This document shows, piece after piece, positions 9,452 through 18,064 of a stretch of 36,253 nt of DNA. The notes under the pieces are model-generated. The model was given only the letters and a program-made list of their open reading frames with translations. It had not been told where the DNA came from and made no database searches. This DNA is from an uncultured bacterium. GTDB lineage: Bacteria; Patescibacteriota; Patescibacteriia; UBA1558; GWA2-36-10. Every line of letters starts with the position of its first letter. Within the stretch, counting starts at the first letter, position 1. Made by a program: the position numbers and the translations under genes. Location of the stretch: NCBI GenBank assembly GCA_903855135.1, contig CAINYB010000016.1, positions 1-36,253 on the forward strand. The letters run 5' to 3'.

Positions 9452-9526
9452 TGGCTCCGGGAGAGGGATTCGAACCCACGACCAATTGATTAACAGTCAA
9501 CTGCTCTACCACTGAGCTATCCCGGA
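9452..9526 (-). tRNA. tRNA-Asn(GTT), CCA encoded
   Basis: Minus strand TCCGGGATAGCTCAGTGGTAGAGCAGTTGACTGTTAATCAATTGGTCGTGGGTTCGAATCCCTCTCCCGGAGCCA. Confidence 0.96.
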
Positions 9527-9527
9527 T

Positions 9528-9603
9528 TGGTAGCGGGAGTCGGACTCGAACCGACGGCCTCCAGGTTATGGGCCTGGCGAGCTGCCAACTGCTCTATCCC
9601 GCG
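9528..9603 (-). tRNA. Initiator tRNA-fMet(CAT) with C33, CCA encoded
   Basis: Minus strand CGCGGGATAGAGCAGTTGGCAGCTCGCCAGGCCCATAACCTGGAGGCCGTCGGTTCGAGTCCGACTCCCGCTACCA; unpaired C1xU72 and A11:U24 are initiator features. Confidence 0.92.
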
Positions 9604-9658
9604 ATGTTTAAACACAGTATAAACAATCTATGCCACTTTGACAAGCTTTTTAGATGTC

Positions 9659-9682
9659 TGCCCTTCAACTATGTTCAGGGCA
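9659..9682. repeat. Imperfect palindrome TGCCCTTCAACTATGTTCAGGGCA
   Basis: TGCCCT/AGGGCA stem in the tRNA spacer; reverse complement (CCCTGAAC..GTTGAAGGG) resembles the CCCCGAGCGAAGTCGAGGGG element at 18926. Confidence 0.5.
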
Positions 9683-9713
9683 TTCTCCTCGCTATCACAG
9701 CTTTGGTCGAAGA

Positions 9714-9741
9714 CCATGAGCGAGCAAAGCGAGTCGAATGG
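9714..9741. repeat. Element CCATGAGCGAGCAAAGCGAGTCGAATGG abutting tRNA-Ala
   Basis: GAGCGA..AAGCGAGTCGAATGG resembles the GAGCGAAGTCGAGGGG element; overlaps the tRNA-Ala CCA end. Confidence 0.5.
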
Positions 9742-9815
9742 TGGACCATAAGGGACTTGAACCCTTGACCTCTTCCATGCCATGGAAGCGCTCTAGCCAA
9801 CTGAGCTAATGGCCC
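9739..9815 (-). tRNA. tRNA-Ala(GGC), CCA encoded
   Basis: Minus strand GGGCCATTAGCTCAGTTGGCTAGAGCGCTTCCATGGCATGGAAGAGGTCAAGGGTTCAAGTCCCTTATGGTCCACCA. Confidence 0.96.
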
Positions 9816-9824
9816 GTAAAAAAA

Positions 9825-9901
9825 TGGTAGCAGGGGTGGGGATCGAACCCACGACCTCAGGCTTATGAGTCCTACGCTCTAACCAACTGAGCTACCCTGC
9901 C
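9825..9901 (-). tRNA. tRNA with CAT anticodon: elongator Met or Ile2 (lysidine type)
   Basis: Minus strand GGCAGGGTAGCTCAGTTGGTTAGAGCGTAGGACTCATAAGCCTGAGGTCGTGGGTTCGATCCCCACCCCTGCTACCA; identity between Met and Ile2 not resolvable by eye. Confidence 0.93.
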
Positions 9902-9902
9902 T

Positions 9903-9987
9903 TGGTACCGAAGGTGGGACTCGAACCCACATGACTTGCGTCACACGATTTTGAGTCGTGCGTGTCTACCAATTTCACCACTTCGGC
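9903..9987 (-). tRNA. tRNA-Leu(CAA), CCA encoded
   Basis: Minus strand GCCGAAGTGGTGAAATTGGTAGACACGCACGACTCAAAATCGTGTGACGCAAGTCATGTGGGTTCGAGTCCCACCTTCGGTACCA; class II variable arm, anticodon CAA. Confidence 0.96.
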
Positions 9988-10046
9988 CTAAAATAAATAC
10001 AATAAACAACGATGATTTTACAATAAAAAATGATTTTAGTCAACCT

Positions 10047-10748
10047 ATGTCAAAAATATCAAAAGAATTAAAAAAATATTCTAGTCCTAAAAAAGCAGAA
10101 ATTTTGCAAAGGTTTTTTAAAACTGCTCCTGGTCAATATGGTGCGGGTGATAAATTTATCGGCATCGTGGTACCAGACATTAGAAAAGTAGTTAAACAAA
10201 ACACAGATTTATCTTTAGATAAAGTGCTTGTTTTATTGCATTCACCGATTCATGAAGAGCGTTTATGCGCGGTATTAATTTTAGTAGCGCAATATAAAAA
10301 AGCAGACTTGAAACAGCAGCAGAAAATATTTCAGCTATATTTAAAAAATTATAAATATATTAACAATTGGGATTTAGTAGATTTATCAGCTCCTAATATT
10401 GTTGGTGCTTATTTGCGTGACAAGCCAAAAGATATTTTAACTAAATTAGCCAAGAGTAAAAATCTTTGGCAAAAAAGAATTTCGATCTTAGCGACCTTTG
10501 ATTTTATTTATCATAAAAAATCTGAAGAGACTTTAAAAATCGCTAAAATTTTATTACATGATGAGCATGATTTGATTCACAAAGCGACGGGGTGGATGCT
10601 CAGAGAAGTGGGCAAGCGAGTAGATGAAAAAGTTTTGCTAAAATTTTTAGATGAGCATTATAAAGCTATGCCCAGAACTAGCTTAAGATATGCGATTGAG
10701 AGATTAGCAGAGCCAAAACGTTTAGCTTACTTGCACGGCAAAATTTAG
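10047..10748 (+). CDS. DNA alkylation repair enzyme, AlkD-like (HEAT-like repeats)
   Basis: KAEILQRFFKTAPGQYGAGDKFIGIVVPDIRKVVKQ and NNWDLVDLSAPNIVGAYL..KATGWMLREVGKR typical of AlkD family. ORF opens in the tRNA-Leu at 9936, so start taken at ATG 10047. Confidence 0.9.
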   Translation: MSKISKELKKYSSPKKAEILQRFFKTAPGQYGAGDKFIGIVVPDIRKVVKQNTDLSLDKVLVLLHSPIHEERLCAVLILVAQYKKADLKQQQKIFQLYLKNYKYINNWDLVDLSAPNIVGAYLRDKPKDILTKLAKSKNLWQKRISILATFDFIYHKKSEETLKIAKILLHDEHDLIHKATGWMLREVGKRVDEKVLLKFLDEHYKAMPRTSLRYAIERLAEPKRLAYLHGKI

Positions 10749-10769
10749 CTTGCTAAAAATTCAGAATAA

Positions 10770-10817
10770 AAAAATACCCCTGTCATCCTCGCGAAAGCGG
10801 GGATGGGGGTATTTTTT
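10770..10817. terminator. Bidirectional terminator with embedded TCATCCTCGCGAAAGCGGGGATG palindrome
   Basis: Outer stem AAAATACCCC / GGGGTATTTT flanked by A and T runs, between convergent genes; inner repeat-like palindrome. Confidence 0.75.
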
Positions 10818-10829
10818 GATAGTATTGTT

Positions 10830-12128
10830 TTATTCAGCTGCTCCACCCATCACTCGGATAGGGCCACTACCGTCGTCTTGTTTTTGTGCTTGGTCAATGA
10901 TGTCTTTAGCAAGTGGTATTACCACGCTAGTTTTGTATGGGTTGTCAGTCTTTTCTGGATTTAAGATTGGGAAGACTAAAGCAGGCACTAATAATTCATC
11001 ATTGATATTATTTTTGTATTGCCAACTACGGACGTATTGGAGCTTTGGTGTGCCGACGGCTATTTCTACTATCTTAGCATTATCTTCTGGATAGTAATAG
11101 CTAGGATAAATACTGCCGTTACGTAAAAGTTTTAAAATTTTATCTTTGTCAGTCTCCATTTTGTAGTTTGAGCTTTGATAATTTTGAGTGTTTAAATTAT
11201 ACAAAGAACTGACCTTATTAAATTCTAAATTGACATTTAGTTGCAAACCTTGTTTTGATCCCCAATCATCATAAACTTGTTTGCCCTCAATTAATAAAGG
11301 ATAAATCACTGACACACTATTAGAAACTGGATAAATGCTAGATACTTTAGCATCTTCCGCTTTAAGCATCGGCATAATATTGTAATTGTTTTTTTGTACT
11401 TCTGGCTGACCATACAGATCACGGTTTATATTATGTTCGCTTAAAAAATTATCAGTTAAAGCAATGATAGTATCATCAGCTGGGATGTCGGTGTTTTTGA
11501 ATTCTCTTGGCACATAGTTTGTGCCATACCATTTTTCCCAGTTTTCGTTTAAAGAAATACTACCTTCAAAAAGATTGACATAAAGTGAGTAGCCAAATTT
11601 TTGGTCCTGGATAATATTAAAATTATTTAGTCCAGCGTCAGCAAAGCTATTTAAATTTAATAAACCTAAATTAAAGTTGCCAAAATTATTTTTAGCATTT
11701 TCGCCTTTGATTCTTTTTAAGACTGCTAATTCTGTATCACTTAAACTAAACTCGTCACCTTGATAAACATATTGATAATAAGTTGGTTGATAAAACGGCA
11801 TAGTTTCTGGGGCCATCATTTTAGTGTCCGTAGCGCTACCAGCGTTTCCCATCATAGCACTTGACGCGATGGAACTCGCAGCTCGATTAAAATTTTGTGT
11901 AGCAGCATCAGCTGATTCATTATTTATGGCGTTGCTTGCGTCGTAGGCGAGAGTGCCAAAAGCTTCGGCTGCCACTTTTTTGATGTTTAAACTCAAACCG
12001 CTTTGGTCTAAGAAATTATTGTTATTATCACTTGGTTGTTGTGATTTTGGTTTTTGCCAAGTGATAAAACCATATACTAGTATCAAAACTAGTACCAAAG
12101 CAGCGAGAATATAACGTGTATTTTTCAT
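10830..12128 (-). CDS. Hypothetical protein with N-terminal membrane anchor
   Basis: ORF 10830..12158; start at MKNTRYILAALVLVLILVYGFITW (12128) avoids translating the palindrome at 12144-12167. Confidence 0.7.
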   Translation of the reverse strand: MKNTRYILAALVLVLILVYGFITWQKPKSQQPSDNNNNFLDQSGLSLNIKKVAAEAFGTLAYDASNAINNESADAATQNFNRAASSIASSAMMGNAGSATDTKMMAPETMPFYQPTYYQYVYQGDEFSLSDTELAVLKRIKGENAKNNFGNFNLGLLNLNSFADAGLNNFNIIQDQKFGYSLYVNLFEGSISLNENWEKWYGTNYVPREFKNTDIPADDTIIALTDNFLSEHNINRDLYGQPEVQKNNYNIMPMLKAEDAKVSSIYPVSNSVSVIYPLLIEGKQVYDDWGSKQGLQLNVNLEFNKVSSLYNLNTQNYQSSNYKMETDKDKILKLLRNGSIYPSYYYPEDNAKIVEIAVGTPKLQYVRSWQYKNNINDELLVPALVFPILNPEKTDNPYKTSVVIPLAKDIIDQAQKQDDGSGPIRVMGGAAE

Positions 12129-12143
12129 AAAGTTTTTTCTTAT

Positions 12144-12167
12144 GACCTCGAAGGTCACCTCGAGGTC
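12144..12167. repeat. Palindrome GACCTCGAAGGTCACCTCGAGGTC
   Basis: GACCTCGA/TCGAGGTC arms; related to GACCTCGAGGTTTAAACCTTCGAGGTC at 30079-30105. Confidence 0.65.
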
Positions 12168-12248
12168 GTCTTTATCCTCATTATATTACAAAGTTGCTTA
12201 AAAATAAAGCTTTTGTTAAACTAATAAATAGTTAAGCACCTAAGCATC

Positions 12249-12527
12249 ATGGCTAGCTTTAAGAATTTACAAATCAAAGTACATGGTCGAGTGCAAGGTG
12301 TTGGTTTTAGGTATTTTGCTAAATGCCAAGCAGAAAAATTACAGATCAAGGGCTTTGTCCAAAATCAGACAGACGGTTCGGTTTATTTAGAGGTCGAACA
12401 AGAGTCAGCGGTTTTAGACAAATTTGTAACTTGGTGTAAAAAGGGTTCTCCTTGGTCAAAAATTAGCAATATCGATGTCAAAACTGGTGAGCTAAAAAAT
12501 TTTAGTAAGTTTTTCATTGAAGTCTAA
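12249..12527 (+). CDS. acyP: Acylphosphatase
   Basis: VHGRVQGVGFRYFAKCQAEKLQIKGFVQNQTDGSVYLEVEQE matches the acylphosphatase signature. Confidence 0.94.
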   Translation: MASFKNLQIKVHGRVQGVGFRYFAKCQAEKLQIKGFVQNQTDGSVYLEVEQESAVLDKFVTWCKKGSPWSKISNIDVKTGELKNFSKFFIEV

Positions 12528-12590
12528 AGCCAATGTTTTGAGAATTTACTACTTTTTAAGTGGAGCTTGTTTTTTCGACCTCGGGGAGAT

Positions 12591-12605
12591 CCCGCCAAAG
12601 GCGGG
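12591..12605. repeat. Palindromic element CCCGCC-AAA-GGCGGG
   Basis: Perfect 6-bp GC stem, embedded in GACCTCGGGGAGAT...AGGGCCTC. Confidence 0.6.
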
Positions 12606-12629
12606 AGGGCCTCAATAATTTAAAATAAT

Positions 12630-13391
12630 ATGCCAAATTTAAAAATAATTTCTTGGAACGTCAACGGCATCAGAGCAGTAGTCAAAAAAGGTTTTGTGCA
12701 ATTTTTAAAAAAATATCAGCCAGATATTTTGTGCGTGCAAGAAATAAAGATTTCTGAAATAGCACGTGCCAAAGAGGTTTTTGATTTTGCTGGCTATCAA
12801 GAATTTTGGCATCCAGCTGTCAGACCTGGCTATAGTGGCACAGCTTGCTTAGTCAAAGATGGTTTGAAAGTAGAGAGACTAGCTGATTTAGTTTGGGATG
12901 ATGAAGGTCGGATTTTGATTTTAGACATTGGCAAATATTATTTAGCTAATATTTATTTCCCGAATGCCAACGATGCTTTGTCTCGTTTGTCTTTTAAGAT
13001 AAAGTTTAACGATAAATTATTAGCGCACTTAAAAAAACTAGAAACAAAAAAACCAGTGATTGTCACTGGAGATTTAAATGTCGCACATCAAGAAATAGAT
13101 TTAGCGCGTCCGAAAGAAAATAGCGGTAACGCTGGTTTTACCCAAGAGGAAAGAGCGTGGATGGATAAATTTTTAAATTCAGGTTTTAAAGATACTTTTC
13201 GTGAGCTACATCCACAAACTGTAAAATACTCTTGGTGGTCTTATCGCGCAGGCGCAAGAGTTAGAAATGTTGGTTGGCGCATTGATTATTTTTGCATTTC
13301 CAAAAATAGTCTAAAAAATATTAGCGATGCTTTTATTTTACCAGAAGTTTCTGGCTCTGATCACTGTCCAGTCGGCATCAAAATTAATTAA
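12630..13391 (+). CDS. xth: Exodeoxyribonuclease III / AP endonuclease
   Basis: LKIISWNVNGIRAVVKKGF...DILCVQEIK; GDLNVAH; WWSYR..N.GWRIDYF; SDHCPV. Confidence 0.96.
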   Translation: MPNLKIISWNVNGIRAVVKKGFVQFLKKYQPDILCVQEIKISEIARAKEVFDFAGYQEFWHPAVRPGYSGTACLVKDGLKVERLADLVWDDEGRILILDIGKYYLANIYFPNANDALSRLSFKIKFNDKLLAHLKKLETKKPVIVTGDLNVAHQEIDLARPKENSGNAGFTQEERAWMDKFLNSGFKDTFRELHPQTVKYSWWSYRAGARVRNVGWRIDYFCISKNSLKNISDAFILPEVSGSDHCPVGIKIN

Positions 13392-13483
13392 ATAATATTT
13401 TATTGAAAATAAGCTTATTTTAGGTTTATTTTTTTGTTTGACTTGTCTAAAAGCGTTTTTTTATTTATTATTATGGATACTAT

Positions 13484-14695
13484 ATGAAAAATCCAAAATA
13501 CTTAGTTTTTATTCTAATCTTAGCCATTGTGGCCTTTTTTGCAGGCAAAGTTTTGCTTTTTGCTAATAGTGCCGAAAATACTAAACAGGAAGCCGCTAAA
13601 ATATCACCTGATAATGAAGTGTCTATTAGCATTGAGTCGGGTATGACTTTTTCTGATATTACAGAAGCAGCTGGCGTCTCAAGCTCCACTCAAGAATTAT
13701 TAACTGCTACTAAAGATGTCTATGATCTAGCCAAAATCAAAGCAGGGAAAAATGTTTTGTTTTATTTTGATAAACAGACAAATGATTTTCATAAGCTGAT
13801 TTATCAAACGAATTCAGAAACAGAATTGATTTTAAATAAAACAAATAATGTTTGGCTAGCTGAATTAAAAACTATTGATTATGAAGTGAGGATCAAAACT
13901 GTTTCCGGCACTATTTCCACTTCTTTTTATCAATCAGCGCTTGATCAAAATATTGATGAGCGTGCTATCATGGGCTTAGCTGATGTTTTTGCTTGGACAG
14001 TAGATTTTGGCATGGGTATCAAAGAAGGCGATACTTATAAATTTATTTACGAAGAGCGTTATCGTGATGGCCAATATATCATGCCCGGAAAAATCTTAGC
14101 CGCAGTTTTTAATAATGATGGTGAAGAAAAAGAGGGCTATTATTTTAAAGAAGGAGTAGATGCTGACGGTGAAGATTTGGATGGCTATTATAATCTAAAA
14201 GGCGAATCTTTGCAGAAAATGTTTTTGAAAAATCCCGTTGATTTTCGCTATATCAGCTCTGGCTTTACGACAGGCCGTAGATACGTCGAGGCCTTTAATG
14301 TTTCTACTGGTCATCGAGCGATCGATTATGCAGCGAGTTTAGGTACACCGATAAGAGCCATCGGTGACGGTGTAGTCACTTATGCTGGCTGGAGCAAAGC
14401 TGGCTATGGTAATCTCACTTCTATTAGACATAATAGCACTTATTCTAGTAATTATGCTCATCAGTCAAAAATGTATGTTAAAGTTGGCCAGCATGTAAAA
14501 CAAGGACAGGTGATCGGTGCGGTTGGCTCCACTGGTTTTTCGACTGGACCACATTTGCATTTTGAGATCGTGCAAAATGGCACGAAAATAAATCCTTTGA
14601 CTTTAGATATGCCTTCAGAAAAAAATCTGACTGAAGATAAAATGCCCGAATTTTTGGATAGCATCAAAGATTGGCAAAAACAATTACATGAATAA
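13484..14695 (+). CDS. M23-family murein metallopeptidase
   Basis: C-terminal HRAIDYAASLGTPIRAIGDGVVTYAGWSKAGYGN...GFSTGPHLHFEIVQNG; N-terminal hydrophobic anchor. Confidence 0.93.
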   Translation: MKNPKYLVFILILAIVAFFAGKVLLFANSAENTKQEAAKISPDNEVSISIESGMTFSDITEAAGVSSSTQELLTATKDVYDLAKIKAGKNVLFYFDKQTNDFHKLIYQTNSETELILNKTNNVWLAELKTIDYEVRIKTVSGTISTSFYQSALDQNIDERAIMGLADVFAWTVDFGMGIKEGDTYKFIYEERYRDGQYIMPGKILAAVFNNDGEEKEGYYFKEGVDADGEDLDGYYNLKGESLQKMFLKNPVDFRYISSGFTTGRRYVEAFNVSTGHRAIDYAASLGTPIRAIGDGVVTYAGWSKAGYGNLTSIRHNSTYSSNYAHQSKMYVKVGQHVKQGQVIGAVGSTGFSTGPHLHFEIVQNGTKINPLTLDMPSEKNLTEDKMPEFLDSIKDWQKQLHE

Positions 14696-14727
14696 TTTTT
14701 TGGTTTGTTTATTTTGCCAAAATTCGC

Positions 14728-14733
14728 TATAAT
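14728..14733 (+). promoter_or_regulatory. -10 element TATAAT just upstream of parA (possibly leaderless mRNA)
   Basis: TATAAT ends 9 nt before the ATG at 14743. Confidence 0.5.
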
Positions 14734-14742
14734 AAGCCTTGT

Positions 14743-15501
14743 ATGGGACGAGTCATAGCCATCGTCAATCAAAAAGGTGGAGTGGGTAAAACTACGACCA
14801 CTGTTAATTTAGCTGCTTATTTAGCTGAGGCTGGTAAGCGGGTTTTAGTGATAGATATTGACCCCCAGGGCAATGCTTCCTCTGGTTTTGGTTTTGACAC
14901 CAAGATTTTAAATCAAGGCCTTTATGAGGTCTTATTAGAGCCCCAGACCACTGTCCAACAAGTAGTAAAAGCTCATAGTGATAATCTGCATCTTTTACCC
15001 TCCACGTCAGACTTAGCGGGTGCGGCCATTGATCTAGTGGGACAGCACAATAGAGAATTTCGTTTGCGAGAAAATTTAAGAGAGGTGGTTGATCTTTATG
15101 ATTTTATTTTGATTGACAATCCACCGTCTTTAGGCTTACTGACTATCAATGGATTAGTAGCTGCTAACGAAATTTTGATTCCGGTCCAGTGTGAATATTA
15201 TGCGCTAGAAGGTTTGGGTCAGCTGTTAAGTACGATTGATTTGATTAGAGACAATCTACAGCCAGAGCTAAAAGTTTTAGGTGCAGTTTTGACCATGCAT
15301 GACTCCAGAAATAAATTATCCCAAGCAGTTTTTGAAGAAATTTATCGTCACTTTCCACATAAAATTTTTCGCTCGGTTATCCCGCGCAATGTAAAACTCG
15401 CTGAAGCACCGTCTTTTGGAAAGACTATCAAAGATTATGATCACGGCTCACCAGGTGCTAGAGCTTATCGTCGTCTATCGCAAGAAATCATCATTAGTTA
15501 A
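14743..15501 (+). CDS. parA: ParA/Soj chromosome partitioning ATPase
   Basis: IAIVNQKGGVGKTTTTVNLAAYLA deviant Walker A; VIDIDPQGNASSG. Confidence 0.97.
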   Translation: MGRVIAIVNQKGGVGKTTTTVNLAAYLAEAGKRVLVIDIDPQGNASSGFGFDTKILNQGLYEVLLEPQTTVQQVVKAHSDNLHLLPSTSDLAGAAIDLVGQHNREFRLRENLREVVDLYDFILIDNPPSLGLLTINGLVAANEILIPVQCEYYALEGLGQLLSTIDLIRDNLQPELKVLGAVLTMHDSRNKLSQAVFEEIYRHFPHKIFRSVIPRNVKLAEAPSFGKTIKDYDHGSPGARAYRRLSQEIIIS

Positions 15502-15515
15502 AAATACAAATAAAT

Positions 15516-16385
15516 ATGTCAAGTTTAGGCAGAGGCTTGGGGTCATTGATCCCTAATAAAAAAACAAGTTACGAAGAAGATGTAAACACGGCAGTAGCTC
15601 AAGATCAAGATAAAATAAGTGGTGAAAGAATTCAGTATATTGATCCGAGTTTGATCAAAACGAATCCTTATCAGCCACGTAATCATTTTGATCCAGAGAA
15701 AATGGAAGAGCTATCCGAGAGCATCAAAAAGCACGGCATCATCCAGCCACTAGTAGTGACCAAAGAGTATGATGGCTATCAGCTGATCGCTGGTGAGCGT
15801 CGTCTACGTGCCGCCAAACTTTTAAACATGTCTGAAGTGCCAGTGATAGTTCGTTTGGCTAATGATAAAGATAAATTAGAATTATCTATCATTGAAAACG
15901 TTCAGCGTCATAACCTGAATCCTTTAGAAGAAGCAGAAAGTTATCGTCGGCTAGAAGAGGAGTTTGGTTTAACTCGTGAGCAAATCGCTGAACAAGTAGG
16001 ACGCAGTGCTCCCACGGTCGCTAACTATTTGCGTATTTTAAAATTACCGATTGTGATTCAAGAAGCTATCAGAGAAAATAAAATAACTTTTTCTCATGCT
16101 AAAGCGATTGCTGGCTATCCAAGTAAACTGGAGCAAATAAAAATCTTTAAAAAGATTTTAGATAGCAATCTTAGTGTTCATCAGCTAGAAGATTTAGGCA
16201 AAAAAAATGCGGATAAAATAAAAGAAGAAGCGGCTAAAGATCCTATCCTTACTTCTTGGGAAGATAGACTAAGTCGTAATCTAGGAGCTAAAGTGAAGAT
16301 CATGAAACACGCTGATAAAGGGTCAATCAAAATAGACTTCTTCTCGCATGAAGAGTTGAGAAATATTTTAGAGAAATTAAGTTAG
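15516..16385 (+). CDS. parB: ParB/Spo0J partition protein
   Basis: RGLGSLIPNK; NPYQPRNHFDPEKMEELSESIKKHGIIQPLVV; GERRLRAAK; HTH region. Confidence 0.97.
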   Translation: MSSLGRGLGSLIPNKKTSYEEDVNTAVAQDQDKISGERIQYIDPSLIKTNPYQPRNHFDPEKMEELSESIKKHGIIQPLVVTKEYDGYQLIAGERRLRAAKLLNMSEVPVIVRLANDKDKLELSIIENVQRHNLNPLEEAESYRRLEEEFGLTREQIAEQVGRSAPTVANYLRILKLPIVIQEAIRENKITFSHAKAIAGYPSKLEQIKIFKKILDSNLSVHQLEDLGKKNADKIKEEAAKDPILTSWEDRLSRNLGAKVKIMKHADKGSIKIDFFSHEELRNILEKLS

Positions 16386-16403
16386 TATCACTATAAAAAA
16401 ATC

Positions 16404-16500
16404 ACCCCCTCTTTTTCTCCCCCTTCGTAAGGGGGAGATTATTGAATCAAAAGACTTTAGAAAAACTCCTCCCCTTACGAAGGGGAGGATGGGAGGGGTT
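16404..16500. repeat. Inverted pair of pyrimidine-rich palindromic elements (ACCCCCTCTTTTTCTCCCCCTTCGTAAGGGGGAGA)
   Basis: Copy 1 about 16404-16438, inverted related copy about 16466-16500 (reverse complement ACCCCTCCCATCCTCCCCTTCGTAAGGGGAGGAG); third relative at 36128. Confidence 0.75.
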
Positions 16501-16509
16501 AAGACAACA

Positions 16510-16534
16510 AAACCCCCGGCATCGCCGGGGGTTT
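16510..16534 (-). terminator. Terminator of rel
   Basis: AAACCCCCGGC-ATC-GCCGGGGGTTT stem; minus-strand T run follows. Confidence 0.85.
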
Positions 16535-16543
16535 AAAAAAGTT

Positions 16544-17971
16544 TTATTTTCTCAACTGATTTCTGATTTTTTCTTTAGCCGCGGTGGTGATGACGATATT
16601 GAGCCAATCAGGATTTGGCTTTTTTCTATTTTTGTCTATCAAAATCTCTACCACATCACCAGACTTTAGAGCGTGATTGAGAGAGACCATTTGTTCATTT
16701 ATTTTTGCGCCCACACATTTGTTGCCGATATCAGTGTGGATATGAAAAGCAAAGTCGAGGGGCGTAGCATTTTCTGGGAGCTCGATCACATCGCCTTTGG
16801 GAGTAAAGACAAAGATGCGATTTAAAAATAAATCATTTTTAACGTGTTTGATAAACTCGACATTATCAGTAATGCTTTTTTGGATATCTAACAAATGTTT
16901 GATCCAAGTCGGTGGATTTTTTTTATTATCAATATTTTTTAGCTCTTTGTAGCGACTATGAGCGGCGATACCAAACTCCGCTTCTTCATCCATCGCTTGG
17001 CTACGGATTTGGATCTCGGCGATTTTACCAAACTCGGTAAAAACCGAAGTGTGGAGTGAGCGATAACCATTTGGTTTTGGTTGGGCGATATAGTCTTTGA
17101 CGCGGCCTTTCAATGGCGTCCAACGTTTGTGGATGATGCCTAAGACGCTATAGCAATCGATCACATCAGGGACGATGATACGTAAAGCAATCAAGTCATA
17201 GACTTTATTTAAATCTTTGCCTTTATGTAAAAGCTTTTGGTAAAGACTAAACAAACTTTTTACTCGTCCTTTGATTTGTAAATAATGAATATTATTTTTG
17301 ACTAAATCTTTTTGGGCCAAGTGTTGGATTTTGGCGATATATTTTGTTTCGGTTTTCAAGCGATCTTTGACGAGATTTGAGACCCAGAGATATTCACTGG
17401 GATAGACGTAGGGGAAAGCTAGATCTTCTAAACGAGTTTTGATTTCAAACATGCCTAAGCGATTGGCAATCGGGGCATAAATTTCTAAAGTCTCTTGAGC
17501 GATACGCAAACGTTTTTCTTCTCGCACGCCCTCTAGAGTCTGCATGTTGTGCAGACGATCAGCTAGTTTGATGATGATGACACGTAAGTCTTTGGACATC
17601 GCCAAAAACATTTTGCGTAAATTTTCCGCGTATCTTTCTAGACCACGATATTTTAAAGTACCGAGTTTAGTGACACCGGCTACTAGCTCGGCCACTTCTT
17701 TGCCAAAATTATTTTTGACATCCTCGAGACTAAAATCAGTGTCTTCTGGCACGTCGTGCAATAAGCCAGCCGTGATCGAAGGAATGTCCATTTTCATCTC
17801 CGCTAGATTGTAGGCTGTAGCTAAAGCATGATAAATATAGTCTTCGCCAGTACGTCTTTTTTGGCCACGGTGTGCTTCAGAGGCAAAATGAAAAGCTTTG
17901 ATGACAGTATTAATGTCTTCATCTTGGTATTCAGTGATCAATATTTTCTTTAAGTCTTCAAAAGTAATCAT
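16544..17971 (-). CDS. rel: RelA/SpoT-family (p)ppGpp synthetase/hydrolase
   Basis: HD domain (GLLHDVPEDTDFSLED), synthetase domain (VYDLIALRIIVPDVIDCYSVLGIIHKRWTPLKGRVKDYIAQPKPNGYRSLHT), TGS domain (VFTPKGDVIELPENATPLDFAFHIHTDIGNKCVGAKIN). Confidence 0.96.
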   Translation of the reverse strand: MITFEDLKKILITEYQDEDINTVIKAFHFASEAHRGQKRRTGEDYIYHALATAYNLAEMKMDIPSITAGLLHDVPEDTDFSLEDVKNNFGKEVAELVAGVTKLGTLKYRGLERYAENLRKMFLAMSKDLRVIIIKLADRLHNMQTLEGVREEKRLRIAQETLEIYAPIANRLGMFEIKTRLEDLAFPYVYPSEYLWVSNLVKDRLKTETKYIAKIQHLAQKDLVKNNIHYLQIKGRVKSLFSLYQKLLHKGKDLNKVYDLIALRIIVPDVIDCYSVLGIIHKRWTPLKGRVKDYIAQPKPNGYRSLHTSVFTEFGKIAEIQIRSQAMDEEAEFGIAAHSRYKELKNIDNKKNPPTWIKHLLDIQKSITDNVEFIKHVKNDLFLNRIFVFTPKGDVIELPENATPLDFAFHIHTDIGNKCVGAKINEQMVSLNHALKSGDVVEILIDKNRKKPNPDWLNIVITTAAKEKIRNQLRK

Positions 17972-18064
17972 TTTGTTTTGGTGTATTTATCTTAATATTT
18001 TAGAGTAAAAATAGCAAGATCAGTCAAGTATGATTCTTGACCACGCCCCTCGCGAGGAGCGGGG

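Noticed and set aside
9568-9768. 66-aa plus-strand ORF
   Set aside because: Overlaps the antisense of tRNA-fMet and tRNA-Ala; spurious.
10750-11094. 114-aa plus-strand ORF
   Set aside because: Begins in the terminator/repeat and is antisense to the 10830-12128 gene.
16442-16669. 75-aa plus-strand ORF
   Set aside because: Translates the palindromic repeat and rel terminator, then antisense rel.
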